A stretch of 63,762 bases of DNA from Sulfurimonas sp. RIFOXYB12_FULL_35_9 (GTDB lineage Bacteria; Campylobacterota; Campylobacteria; Campylobacterales; Sulfurimonadaceae): the NCBI GenBank assembly GCA_001829715.1, contig MICC01000099.1, forward strand, positions 227 through 63,988, given 5' to 3'. The position numbers and the translations under genes are program-made. The stretch's first letter is position 1; every line of letters begins with the position of its first letter. This document shows, one piece after another, positions 55,752 through 63,762 of the stretch. Below the pieces are notes generated by a model. It was not told where the DNA came from, searched no databases, and saw only the letters and a list, made by a program, of their open reading frames with translations.

Positions 55752-55773
55752 CCGAGTTCTTGGTAACACTCGG
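55752..55773 (+). other. hairpin just upstream of the initiator gene
   Basis: CCGAGT and ACTCGG form a 6-bp stem around the 10-base loop TCTTGGTAAC. Together with the nested stem-loop to its left it may form part of a rolling-circle origin, or attenuate the initiator gene. The ribosome site AAAGG follows. Confidence 0.4.
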
Positions 55774-55798
55774 TTCTTAACATATTTAAAGGTAAAAA

Positions 55799-57130
55799 AT
55801 GGAAGATAAAACTATAACTTCCGCTGATTTACCAAAAGTGATTAGCGGAATAGATACCCTTTTCTACTTCTATGAGTCCAATGATTTATATGACGACTTC
55901 TTCTTAGATATATTAGACCAGTTGGAAGATAGCAAAGGAAGATTTGAGAAGCGTGAAATAGCTTATTCAAATAAAGATTTAAAGATTGCAATAAACAATC
56001 AAGTTTTTGAGTTTAACGGTAAGGCGCAAGGCTTCTACTGGTTTACAAATTTAGACAACTTCTTAACGGTTGGATTTAAAGATAGTCTGACAAACAGAAG
56101 TTTAAATGATATACAAGTGCAGTTCAACGCTGTCGGCATATACACGCTAGGCATAAAAGCACTTCTTAGATATACGGATGATATATTCAAAGAAGTTACA
56201 ACTGGCTATAAACCAGTCACCAGAGTTGATTTAAACATGTTTGTGCAAGCAAACTTGTCATGGCTAGAGAAAGATATGTTCGTTAGCAGAAAACGCATAT
56301 ATACCACTCATTTAAAAGAGATTTCATCTAAGTACAGACTTCAAACTCTATACATAGGAAAAGCACCTTTTTTACTTCGTCTCTATGATAAAAAAGAGGA
56401 GCTAAAAACATCTAAAAAAAGTGAGCTGATGTATGAGTATTTTTTAAATAACGGCTTCACTAAAGAAGATGATATCTTTAACATAGAGTTTGAGATGCAT
56501 AGAAAGCATTTAAAAGCCTATAACATTGATACGGTAGATGATTTGCTAGGATATGCCCAAAAGCTGTTTCGTGACTCTATGGACGCAATCAGATTAGTAG
56601 ATTTATCTACCATAACAGAGAACTCTATCAATTCGCAAAACAGATATAAAGCAGAGATTCATCCTCTATGGAAATACTTTAGCGACTCATACGAGCTAAA
56701 AGATTTTTTGGCACTTGATATGCCATTGGAGAGACTAAAGAGAAAAAATTACTCTTACACTATCGAAGATGCAATTAAAGAGCAAGTATCTCTAGCTAGA
56801 AAAGCTTATGTTCATAATATTGTAATTGATGAGCGGTTTTATGAAGAAGTTCTTGAAGCGTACCTTAGAAGCAGAGAGCCTAAATATCTAATAACTTCCC
56901 AAAAAATTGAGGAAGAGAAGAAAGAGCTAGTAACTACATATGAGACTCTATCAGAATCTATAAACCTAAAAGAGCTTGATGATCTAGAACTGGAGAAGTA
57001 TATAAAGATGCTTGACAATCTTATGACTAATCCAAACTCAGATTTAAAAGCTCTAATGAAAAAACATGAGCTAGCTTTTATAGAACTAAAGTGCAGAGGT
57101 AAGTCTCCTTATGAAGATTTTCCTTTTTAG
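55799..57130 (+). CDS. Rep_trans-type replication initiation protein
   Basis: Initiator of 443 residues. The N-terminal opening GIDTLFYFYES, the motif TRVDLNMFVQ (141-150), TLYIGKAP (183-190), RLYDKKEEL (194-202) and IEFEMHRKHLKAYNI (229-243) follow the order of the Rep_trans family used by rolling-circle plasmids, integrative elements and some filamentous phages. The nicking Tyr cannot be assigned securely, though Tyr186 and Tyr196 are candidates. The C-terminal part (about 340-443) is helical and Lys/Glu-rich. It suggests that the element can replicate as a circle after excision. Confidence 0.78.
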   Translation: MEDKTITSADLPKVISGIDTLFYFYESNDLYDDFFLDILDQLEDSKGRFEKREIAYSNKDLKIAINNQVFEFNGKAQGFYWFTNLDNFLTVGFKDSLTNRSLNDIQVQFNAVGIYTLGIKALLRYTDDIFKEVTTGYKPVTRVDLNMFVQANLSWLEKDMFVSRKRIYTTHLKEISSKYRLQTLYIGKAPFLLRLYDKKEELKTSKKSELMYEYFLNNGFTKEDDIFNIEFEMHRKHLKAYNIDTVDDLLGYAQKLFRDSMDAIRLVDLSTITENSINSQNRYKAEIHPLWKYFSDSYELKDFLALDMPLERLKRKNYSYTIEDAIKEQVSLARKAYVHNIVIDERFYEEVLEAYLRSREPKYLITSQKIEEEKKELVTTYETLSESINLKELDDLELEKYIKMLDNLMTNPNSDLKALMKKHELAFIELKCRGKSPYEDFPF

Positions 57131-57140
57131 GCGGTGGGGT

Positions 57141-57416
57141 ATGAATGTAGAAGCTTTTAATAATTTAGAACTTATCCCAGAGTTACTAAAGAGCATTAAA
57201 GATTTAAAAATATTAGTAAATATTTTAAAGCCAGAGTTGAGCACTAAGCGAGGTGTAGCCATGTTTTTAGGAGTTACGGAGCGAACTATCAACAACTATA
57301 TTTCAGAGGGTAGGCTTATTGATGGATATCACTTTAATAGAAAAAATGATAAAATATTAGTGTTTATAGAAGATGCCGTTATCGAGTTTAAGATAAACAG
57401 AGGTAAAGGCAGATGA
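57141..57416 (+). CDS. small helix-turn-helix protein (excisionase/AlpA-like)
   Basis: Protein of 91 residues. A helical N-terminus is followed by a winged-helix-like segment RGVAMFLGVTERTINNYISEG, then DGYHFNRKNDKILVFIEDAVIEF, as in plasmid and prophage excisionases of the AlpA/MerR-like type. ATG 57141 is used rather than the in-frame ATG at 57111, which lies inside the rep gene. Its stop overlaps the integrase start (ATGA), which supports a role in excision or in control of the integrase. Confidence 0.7.
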   Translation: MNVEAFNNLELIPELLKSIKDLKILVNILKPELSTKRGVAMFLGVTERTINNYISEGRLIDGYHFNRKNDKILVFIEDAVIEFKINRGKGR

Positions 57417-58486
57417 AAAAGTTATGCTTTAAAAATCGTAACGGTGTGTTGTATTTTGGTATTGGTGGAAACTTTAAAAGTTCTAAAATGAAAGATACTA
57501 AGATAAATAGAAATATCATGATTTCTAAATATAGAAATGGTGAATTAGATGAAGAGCTTGGGTTTAAAGTTGAAAAAAAGCCAACTCTTCTCATGTTCCT
57601 TAACAAAGCATTACAAGAAAAGAGAGAAACCCTAAAAGTAAGTTCTGTACAGAGCTATAGCAATTCTTATAAAAGAATTGTTGCTTATTTTGAGGATAAA
57701 GATATCAGTGGTTTTAAACCTATTGAGATTAAAGATTTTCAAGATAAATTGGCAAGAAAATATAGCCGTTCATTAATAAACAATGTGAGAACATTGTTAA
57801 GAGAAGCCTTTGATTTGGCTGTTTTAAGTGAGCTGATAAATGTAAATCCAGTTGTGGCGGTAAGAGCTCCAAAAGTATTAAAAGCGAAAAAGAAACAGAT
57901 ACCTTTTACGCTTGATGAGATTGACTTAATTTTGGAGAACTCTCAAGGATATGTTAGAAATTTTTTAGGCATTTCATTTTTTACTGGAATGAGAGGCGGA
58001 GAAATACTAGCATTGACTTGGGATGATATAGACTTTGTAACAGATACTATCTCTATTACCAAAACCGTATCGAGGGGAATGATAAATTCTACTAAAACTC
58101 AAGCTGGAACTAGAGATATTGAGATGATACCTCAAGCGAGAAAGTTTTTTGAAGCACAGAGACTTGAAACTGGATTGAAAAATTCATTTATTTTTTTACA
58201 GTCTGATATGAAATCGCATCATGGAACTAATGTTCTTTTTTATAAGCAGTTTAAAAATCTTATAAAAAGACTAGGTTTAGAAGATAGAAGTATGCATAAC
58301 ACGAGACATACATTTGCAAGTATTATGCTCAATAACAAAATAGAGCCTTTATGGGTTTCGGCAACTTTAGGACATAAGAGTTTAGATGTCACTCTTGGTG
58401 TTTATACTCATTTCATGCCACGCAAAGAAAAGATGGTCATAGGCTTCTTAGAAAAAAGGTACAAAACAGGTACACACTACTCTTAA
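57413..58486 (+). CDS. int: tyrosine recombinase/integrase
   Basis: Site-specific recombinase of 357 residues. A SAM-like core-binding domain (about 55-155) precedes the catalytic domain (about 163-350), with all catalytic residues visible: Arg194 (TGMRGGE), Lys228 (STKTQAGTRD), His295 and Arg298 (HNTRH), His321 (LGHKS) and nucleophile Tyr331 (VYTHF). It lies at the right end of the element, next to the nrnA-like gene, the usual position beside an attachment site. No tRNA is near, so the target is likely intergenic or the start of the adjacent gene. Confidence 0.93.
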   Translation: MKKLCFKNRNGVLYFGIGGNFKSSKMKDTKINRNIMISKYRNGELDEELGFKVEKKPTLLMFLNKALQEKRETLKVSSVQSYSNSYKRIVAYFEDKDISGFKPIEIKDFQDKLARKYSRSLINNVRTLLREAFDLAVLSELINVNPVVAVRAPKVLKAKKKQIPFTLDEIDLILENSQGYVRNFLGISFFTGMRGGEILALTWDDIDFVTDTISITKTVSRGMINSTKTQAGTRDIEMIPQARKFFEAQRLETGLKNSFIFLQSDMKSHHGTNVLFYKQFKNLIKRLGLEDRSMHNTRHTFASIMLNNKIEPLWVSATLGHKSLDVTLGVYTHFMPRKEKMVIGFLEKRYKTGTHYS

Positions 58487-58560
58487 AAGTGCGTATCTAG
58501 GCAGTGTATGTTTACAAAATGAATAAGAAGTAGTATACAATTGCAAAAAAGATAGATAAA

Positions 58561-59499
58561 TTGAACGAAATATTAGAAAAAATTGCCACATCAGAGCATA
58601 TCGTTGTCATATCGCATATAAATCCGGATGCTGATTCACTTGGAAGTGCGAGTGCCATGTATACTTTTTTATTGCAAAATCATAAAAAAGTTTCATGGTT
58701 TTGTAGCACCAAAAATTTAAATAGAAAATTTTTGTGTATACCATGGCTTGAAAATATAAAAGATACATTTCCAAAGTCTGCTGATTTAGCTATTTCACTA
58801 GATTGTGCAGATAAAAAACGATTAGGCATAGAGATAGAATGTGATTTGATAAATATAGATCATCATACTACAAACAGTCTCTATGGAGATCTAAATTTAG
58901 TTAAAGTTGAGGCTATAAGCACAACAGAAGTTTTGTATAGTTTTTTTAAAACTAACGGTTTTAAAGTGAACAAAAAAATGGCAACAGCACTATATGCAGG
59001 CTTATTGGATGATTCGGAAGTTTTTTTGTCTCCAATGGTTGATGGTACAACATTTGCTACAGTTCAAGAGTTGATAGAACACGGTGCTGATTTTAAACTT
59101 TGCAATAGAAGTATTGTAAAAAGTGTCTCATTGGCAGCTTTGCGATTAAAGGCGATTATGTTTAAAAAGATGTCGCTTGAGTGTGATGCAAGAGTTGCAC
59201 TTTTTTGTGTAAGCAATGAAGAGATGAGAGCAAGCGGGGCAATGTCCGAGGATTGTGAAAATCCGCTAGAAGAGTCTTTGAACCTTGGATATGTAAAAGT
59301 CGCACTCTTGCTTAGACAAAATAGTGACTTTACGATAAAAGGATCTCTTCGTTCGAACTGCGGTATAGATGTCGGTAAGATTGCAAAAAAAATCGGCGGC
59401 GGCGGTCATACAAACAGGGCAGGTTTTGAGTTAATTGATATTGTCTCTTTGGAAGAGGCAAAAAATAAAATATTAATTTTAATAAAAAAGGATTTATAG
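58561..59499 (+). CDS. nrnA: DHH-family phosphoesterase, NrnA-like
   Basis: Phosphoesterase of the RecJ/NrnA family, 312 residues, expected to degrade nano-RNA or pAp/c-di-AMP-type products. DHH motifs are visible: HINPDADSLGS (I), SLDCADKKR (II), INIDHHTT (III, the name-giving DHH) and the DHHA1 signature GGGGHTNRAGFE near the C-terminus. TTG 58561 is taken as the start because the conserved fold begins shortly after. The ribosome site is weak. The element integrated directly upstream, so its promoter region may have been replaced. Confidence 0.88.
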   Translation: MNEILEKIATSEHIVVISHINPDADSLGSASAMYTFLLQNHKKVSWFCSTKNLNRKFLCIPWLENIKDTFPKSADLAISLDCADKKRLGIEIECDLINIDHHTTNSLYGDLNLVKVEAISTTEVLYSFFKTNGFKVNKKMATALYAGLLDDSEVFLSPMVDGTTFATVQELIEHGADFKLCNRSIVKSVSLAALRLKAIMFKKMSLECDARVALFCVSNEEMRASGAMSEDCENPLEESLNLGYVKVALLLRQNSDFTIKGSLRSNCGIDVGKIAKKIGGGGHTNRAGFELIDIVSLEEAKNKILILIKKDL

Positions 59500-59500
59500 T

Positions 59501-60871
59501 TTGAGAAGAGGAAAAAATAACGGATCTTCGTTTGTATTGCTTGGCATATTTGCTTTAATTGTAGGTGGAGCTTTTTATGTATATAGCTCGGCTATGTTTG
59601 AGAGAGAAATTCCGGTGATTTCCATGCAAAAAAATGGATATTGGAATCTGAAAAATCCTCTTGAAATTGCAATTAATGATGCATCGGGACTTAAATCATT
59701 TAAAGTAACTTTAAAAAGTTCTACGGAAGAGACTGTTTTATATCATGAACAGTTTATGGTGTCAAAAGAGTCTATAAATATAAAAGTAGAACCACCCAAA
59801 AGTGCCTATGTTATGAAAGATAAAGAGATTAAAATAATTGTCGAAGCAACAGATGGAAGTAAATGGAATTTTTTTAAGGGAAATAGTACGGCAGTGGAGT
59901 CTAAATATATAATTGATAAAAAAAGACCGCAGCTAAATATTATTGCAAATTCATATAAAATAGGAAAAGGCGGTGCCGCTCTTGTTATATTTAAAGCTGA
60001 AGATGAAAATTTAAAAGAGATTTATATAGAAACAAATTTTGGCAAAAAGTTTTTAGCACAGCCTTTTTATAAAAATGGGTATTTTATATCGCTTGTTGCT
60101 TGGCCTATAATTGAAGAGAACTTTAAAGCTACAGTAGTCGCAGTTGATCATGCCCAGAATTCGGCTCAAGTCTATGTTCCGCTATTTTTGCAAAATAAAA
60201 TTTATAATGTTTCAAATATAAAAATAAGCGACAGTTTTTTAAAAGGAAAAATAGCAGAACTTGCAGAAGAATTTGATGAGACACAGGGTGTTTTAAACCC
60301 TATTGAACAATTTAAAGTAATCAATGAAAAAGTAAGAGAAAAAAATGAAAAACTAATTCATGATATCTCATCTAAAGTACCGACCGGAATGGTTAGCGAT
60401 TTTTCAATGAACGAGATGTATCCTCTTAGAAACGGTGCCGTAGTCGCTCACTTTGGAGATCATAGAATTTACTCTTATGAGGATAAAGTTGTCAGTGAAG
60501 CATACCACATGGGAGTAGATTTAGCGAGTAACGCAATGGCAGAGATAAGACCTCAGAACGGTGGTGAGGTAGTTTATGCAGGTTATAACGGTCTTTACGG
60601 GAATATGCCGATTATTCATCATGGGTTAGGATTATATACGCTTTTTGGTCACTGTTCAACGCTTAACGTACATGAAGGCGATTTTGTACAGCCTGGTGCG
60701 CATATAGCTAGTACAGGCAAAAGCGGGTATGCTATGGGAGATCATCTCCATTTCGGAGTTCTTGTTCAAGGGATTGAAGTTCGCCCTGCTGAGTGGATGG
60801 ACCGCTCATGGATGAAGTTAAATATAACGGATGTTATAAATAGCGCTAAAGAGATTATGGACAAGGGATGA
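59501..60871 (+). CDS. M23-family (LytM) membrane-anchored peptidase
   Basis: Putative peptidoglycan endopeptidase of 456 residues. An N-terminal membrane anchor (about 12-32), beta-rich periplasmic domains (about 45-250), a coiled region, and a LytM domain at about 320-440 with zinc-ligand motifs HMGVDLASN and GDHLHFGV plus the LFGHCS loop. TTG 59501 has AAGGA eight bases upstream. In Campylobacter the homologue also lies beside tyrA and lpxC. Probably involved in cell-shape or wall remodelling. Confidence 0.87.
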   Translation: MRRGKNNGSSFVLLGIFALIVGGAFYVYSSAMFEREIPVISMQKNGYWNLKNPLEIAINDASGLKSFKVTLKSSTEETVLYHEQFMVSKESINIKVEPPKSAYVMKDKEIKIIVEATDGSKWNFFKGNSTAVESKYIIDKKRPQLNIIANSYKIGKGGAALVIFKAEDENLKEIYIETNFGKKFLAQPFYKNGYFISLVAWPIIEENFKATVVAVDHAQNSAQVYVPLFLQNKIYNVSNIKISDSFLKGKIAELAEEFDETQGVLNPIEQFKVINEKVREKNEKLIHDISSKVPTGMVSDFSMNEMYPLRNGAVVAHFGDHRIYSYEDKVVSEAYHMGVDLASNAMAEIRPQNGGEVVYAGYNGLYGNMPIIHHGLGLYTLFGHCSTLNVHEGDFVQPGAHIASTGKSGYAMGDHLHFGVLVQGIEVRPAEWMDRSWMKLNITDVINSAKEIMDKG

Positions 60872-60874
60872 CAC

Positions 60875-61759
60875 ATGTATCAGACAACTATAAAAAAGAG
60901 CGTTGAGCTAGTTGGAATAGGGCTTCACAAGGGTTCTGCCGTTAAGTTGAGATTAGAGCCACTGGAGTCAAATAGCGGGCTTGTATTTTATAGAAGTGAT
61001 GTTGATGTAGCTATTCCTCTCATACCAGAGAATGTAGTCGATACGAAAATGGCTACGGTCATAGGAAAAGACGGTTATGTTATTTCAACCATCGAACACA
61101 TGCTCTCAGCTATTTATGCCTATGGAATTGATAATCTTAGAATAGTCGTGGATGCAGATGAAGTTCCAGTAATGGACGGAAGCAGTGCGAGTTTTTGCAT
61201 GCTTTTGGATGAAGCAGGTATAACTCAGTTGGATGTACCTAAAAAAATTATGCTTATAAAAAAAGAGGTGCTTGTTCAAGAGGGAGATAAGTACGTAAAA
61301 CTTTCTCCATCGCCCGATCTAAAGTATGCTTTTACTATAAAATTTCCGCATCCTGTTATACAAAAGCAGGAGTATGTTTTGAATTTTACGAAACAGAACT
61401 ATAAAGAGGAGATAGCAAGAGCTAGAACTTTTGGTTTTTTACATGAAGTTCAGTATCTTCGCTCAAAAGGTTTGGCACTTGGCGGATCACTCGAAAATGC
61501 CGTTGTTTTGGATGAAAAAAAGGTTTTAAACCCTGAGGGGCTTAGATATTCTGACGAGTTTGTAAGACATAAGATTCTTGACGCAATCGGAGATATGGCA
61601 CTTATAGGTATGAACTTTGTAGGAAATTATGAAGCTATGGCAGGGAGTCATGATCTTAACCATAAATTAACACTTGAACTTTTAAAAGATGCACAAAATT
61701 ATGAAGTCGTAGAACTTGTTGATGAGAAAACAAAAGAGTTAGAAAAAGCGTATGCCTAA
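60875..61759 (+). CDS. lpxC: UDP-3-O-acyl-N-acetylglucosamine deacetylase
   Basis: Zinc deacetylase for the committed step of lipid A synthesis, 294 residues. Zinc ligands are visible: H75 (STIEHMLSA) and the HxxxD pair in [15 protein letters not shown]. The active-site Glu/Asp segment is [14 protein letters not shown], and the base-region GSHDLNHKL is present. Full length. It starts 3 bases after the peptidase gene and is followed by an overlapping gene, so it belongs to a compact operon. Confidence 0.97.
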   Translation: MYQTTIKKSVELVGIGLHKGSAVKLRLEPLESNSGLVFYRSDVDVAIPLIPENVVDTKMATVIGKDGYVISTIEHMLSAIYAYGIDNLRIVVDADEVPVMDGSSASFCMLLDEAGITQLDVPKKIMLIKKEVLVQEGDKYVKLSPSPDLKYAFTIKFPHPVIQKQEYVLNFTKQNYKEEIARARTFGFLHEVQYLRSKGLALGGSLENAVVLDEKKVLNPEGLRYSDEFVRHKILDAIGDMALIGMNFVGNYEAMAGSHDLNHKLTLELLKDAQNYEVVELVDEKTKELEKAYA

Positions 61760-62213
61760 GCGTGTAGATTTACTCTTTATCACCCTCTCTTCCCCGATTA
61801 AAGTAGGAATATATGAGGATAATAGATTGATAGAGAGCATTGAAACTCACGAAAAAAGTTCTGACGTTTTACCTAAAATATTTGAGGAACTCTCAAAAAA
61901 ATATGAGATTCAAAAACTTCTTTATGCCAATGGTCCGGGCAGTTTTATGGCGATAAAAATAGCATATATATTTTTAAAATCTATGAGCATACTAAAAAAC
62001 ATACCGCTTTTTGCGACAGATGCATTTTATTTTAATGCAAATCAACCAATCAAAGCGATTGGAAAGCTATTTTTTGTTAAAATTTCATCAGAAATAAAAA
62101 CTCAAAAACTAGAAATAGCACCAGAGCTGGATTTTATGCTGCCTGATGTACTTGATTATAGTGAGTTTAGCACAACTGCTGCACCTCTTTACGGTATCGG
62201 AGCGGTTGGATAG
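61752..62213 (+). CDS. tsaB: TsaB-like protein (short)
   Basis: Protein of 153 residues with the TsaB/YeaZ-like core [20 protein letters not shown] and [22 protein letters not shown] (the family pattern GPGSFTGLRIG). TsaB scaffolds the t6A tRNA-modification complex. This protein is much shorter than usual (about 220), losing the C-terminal half, a feature of the Campylobacterota version as I remember it. It overlaps lpxC by 8 bases. The identity rests mainly on the GPGSF segment. Confidence 0.7.
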   Translation: MPKRVDLLFITLSSPIKVGIYEDNRLIESIETHEKSSDVLPKIFEELSKKYEIQKLLYANGPGSFMAIKIAYIFLKSMSILKNIPLFATDAFYFNANQPIKAIGKLFFVKISSEIKTQKLEIAPELDFMLPDVLDYSEFSTTAAPLYGIGAVG

Positions 62214-62220
62214 GAAAAAA

Positions 62221-63102
62221 GTGACAGTAAGTGTACCGGCAACCAGTGCAAATCTTGGACCAGGATTTGATTCTTTAGGCTTAGCAGTTGATTTAAGGAA
62301 TGTAGTTGAATTTCATCCGTCAAAATTTTTCAGCGTAAGTATTAAAGGTGAGGGTGAGGACAATCCGAAGTTAAAAGGAAATAACCTTTTTATCAGTATT
62401 TTTAATGAGCATTACAATAGACTGACTAAAAAAAGGCAAAGTTTTAAATTTACTTTTTATAATCAAATTCCAATGTCAAGAGGTCTCGGAAGTTCATCTG
62501 CAGTAATAGTAAGTGCTATTGCAAGTGCACATGAGGCCGCAGGAATTAAAGTTTCAAACAGAAGAATTCTTAACCATGCACTTGTATATGAATCACATCC
62601 CGATAATATAACTCCTGCCGTAATGGGTGGTTTTAATGCTGCTACAGTTGAAAAAGGAAAGGTTTTCTCTCAAAAAAAGCATCTTCCCAACTATATCAAA
62701 GCGGTTGTGGTAATTCCAAATAAGCAAATGAGTACGGCAAAAGCAAGAACACTTCTCCCAAAATCATACTCGAAAGAGAATGCAGTTTATAATCTCTCAC
62801 ACACGGCACTCAGTGTTGCGGCATTTTTTAACGAAGATTGGGAGATTTTAAAATTGGCTTCTCAAGATAGATTTCATCAAAAAGCAAGAATGAAAACATT
62901 GCCTGAGCTTTTTAACGTTCAAAAAATAGCTTATGAGAGCGGAGCACTTATGAGCACGCTATCAGGAAGCGGATCTACATTTTTTTCAATGGTATATGAT
63001 GAAGATTCAGTTGCAATAGCAAATAAACTGAGTCTAAAATTTCCTGAATTTGCCGTAAAAATATTAGATTTTGATAATGACGGACTTATAGTAGAAAAAT
63101 AA
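62221..63102 (+). CDS. thrB: homoserine kinase
   Basis: GHMP kinase of 293 residues that phosphorylates homoserine on the threonine pathway. Motif 1 is [17 protein letters not shown], the ATP-binding motif 2 [17 protein letters not shown], and motif 3 [15 protein letters not shown] 62221 is chosen because AGGA precedes it and homology begins there. The in-frame ATG 62146 lies within the previous gene. It follows the tsaB-like gene by 7 bases. Confidence 0.95.
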   Translation: MTVSVPATSANLGPGFDSLGLAVDLRNVVEFHPSKFFSVSIKGEGEDNPKLKGNNLFISIFNEHYNRLTKKRQSFKFTFYNQIPMSRGLGSSSAVIVSAIASAHEAAGIKVSNRRILNHALVYESHPDNITPAVMGGFNAATVEKGKVFSQKKHLPNYIKAVVVIPNKQMSTAKARTLLPKSYSKENAVYNLSHTALSVAAFFNEDWEILKLASQDRFHQKARMKTLPELFNVQKIAYESGALMSTLSGSGSTFFSMVYDEDSVAIANKLSLKFPEFAVKILDFDNDGLIVEK

Positions 63103-63145
63103 GTTCGTTCGTATCTTCTACCAAATCAAGGAACTTTTGGATATA

Positions 63146-63409
63146 ATGGCGAAAAAATTTAATCAACCTCTTAGGATGTGTATATCTTGTAGGCAAAGAG
63201 ATACGCAAAACAATCTCATCAGACTTCAGTGCGTAGATTCACAACTTAGTCTTTTTAGAGGTAGCGGTAGAAGTTTTTATATATGTAAAATTTGTCTTGA
63301 AGATGATAAAAAAGTTTTAAAAGCACTGATGCGGCAATGCAAAAGTGGGGATAAGGACAAATTTTCGAACATACTAAAGGAGATCATCACTGATGACAGA
63401 AAAAGTTAG
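63146..63409 (+). CDS. YlxR/DUF448 RNA-binding protein
   Basis: Protein of 87 residues of the YlxR (DUF448) family, with the signature [18 protein letters not shown] and [13 protein letters not shown]. It usually lies in the nusA-infB region, directly before infB, as here. ATG 63146 is chosen. TTG 63137 is an alternative. Its end overlaps infB by 17 bases. Confidence 0.85.
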   Translation: MAKKFNQPLRMCISCRQRDTQNNLIRLQCVDSQLSLFRGSGRSFYICKICLEDDKKVLKALMRQCKSGDKDKFSNILKEIITDDRKS

Positions 63410-63762
63410 AGTACACGAAATTGCTAAAGAGCTGGGAATAGCTTCTAAAGATGTAGTTAAAAAAGCCTCAGACATGGGCATTGATATAAAATCAGCAAAC
63501 AGTTCAGTAACTATGCAAGAAGCTGAGAGCTTAATGAACTATATTATGAGCGGTGAGCATGCAGAAGCACCGAAGCAAGAGACAAATATGCCTGTTAAAC
63601 AGACAAGTGATACTCAAAAAGAAGAAAAAACTCCCCAAAACGAAATCAAAGAAATAAATACCGCAGCACCAAAAGCAGAAGAAGCAGATGATTCAAGAAA
63701 AGAGACTCCAATAATAGAGAAAAAAGAAGAGCATGAGATAAAAGAAGTCATGCCTGAATTAA
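63393..63762 (+). CDS. infB: translation initiation factor IF-2, N-terminal part
   Basis: The first 123 codons of IF-2 before the window ends. AAAGGAG lies 11 bases before the ATG. The opening [20 protein letters not shown] is the IF2 N-terminal domain, followed by a Glu/Lys/Pro-rich linker beginning near residue 55. The GTPase domain lies beyond the right edge. Position after ylxR supports the assignment. Confidence 0.93.
   Translation, partial: MTEKVRVHEIAKELGIASKDVVKKASDMGIDIKSANSSVTMQEAESLMNYIMSGEHAEAPKQETNMPVKQTSDTQKEEKTPQNEIKEINTAAPKAEEADDSRKETPIIEKKEEHEIKEVMPEL

Overview
The window looks like chromosome of a Campylobacterota (epsilonproteobacterial) organism, most likely a Sulfurimonas-type free-living member. 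The evidence is low GC with frequent TTG/GTG starts, the gene order gyrA-flgP-flgQ-flgR known from Campylobacter, an HsrA/CosR-type response regulator, and the block M23 peptidase-lpxC-tsaB-like-thrB-ylxR-infB. This assignment is inference from recognised proteins; no 16S gene is present.

Layout. 1-4419 (minus strand): flagellar regulator flgR (cut by the window edge), flgQ, flgP and gyrA. 4532-7628: nitrogen supply, amtB-glnK and a second Amt transporter, each transcription unit preceded by the same 17-bp inverted repeat. 7672-14026: tonB, a CDF metal exporter, then a chemoreceptor and a PAS/GGDEF protein that share a sensory domain. 14096-14269: tRNA-Glu and tRNA-Lys. 14440-15762: a small monohaem c-type cytochrome and a TauE/SafE permease. 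15812-28659: two paralogous von Willebrand (Bat/aerotolerance-type) operons around three outer-membrane-type lipoprotein genes (TraT, CsgG-like, LPP20-like). 28656-37261: tyrA and bamA, divergent, with an AT-rich four-gene island between them. 37258-44784: a nine-gene type II secretion/type IV pilus-like cluster resembling the Campylobacter Cts natural-transformation machine. 44857-52867: ppx/gppA, ferredoxin, a two-component system, folB-plsY, nadA-nadC, flhB. 53070-58486: a small integrated element (HEPN-type protein, unknown protein, OB-fold-like protein, Rep_trans-type initiator, HTH protein, tyrosine integrase). 58561-63762: nrnA-like DHH phosphoesterase, M23 peptidase, lpxC, tsaB-like, thrB, ylxR and the start of infB.

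Most interesting: the island at 29760-34815. It encodes a DndC-like PAPS-reductase-family sulfurtransferase, a DUF262 protein, an AAA ATPase with a DUF3696-type end, and a protein I do not recognise, in one tightly packed operon with no dndB, dndD, dndE or other known phosphorothioation partner in the window. DUF262 domains sense phosphorothioate DNA in SspE, so a compact phosphorothioate-linked or related defence system is a reasonable hypothesis. Second is the 53-58.5 kb element, which combines a replicon (initiator plus a structured candidate origin) with an integrase and a HEPN-type cargo gene, and seems to have landed at the 5' end of the nrnA-like gene. Other notable points are the duplicated Bat operons, an HsrA/CosR orthologue that keeps its phospho-acceptor Asp and a partner kinase, and the amt operators.
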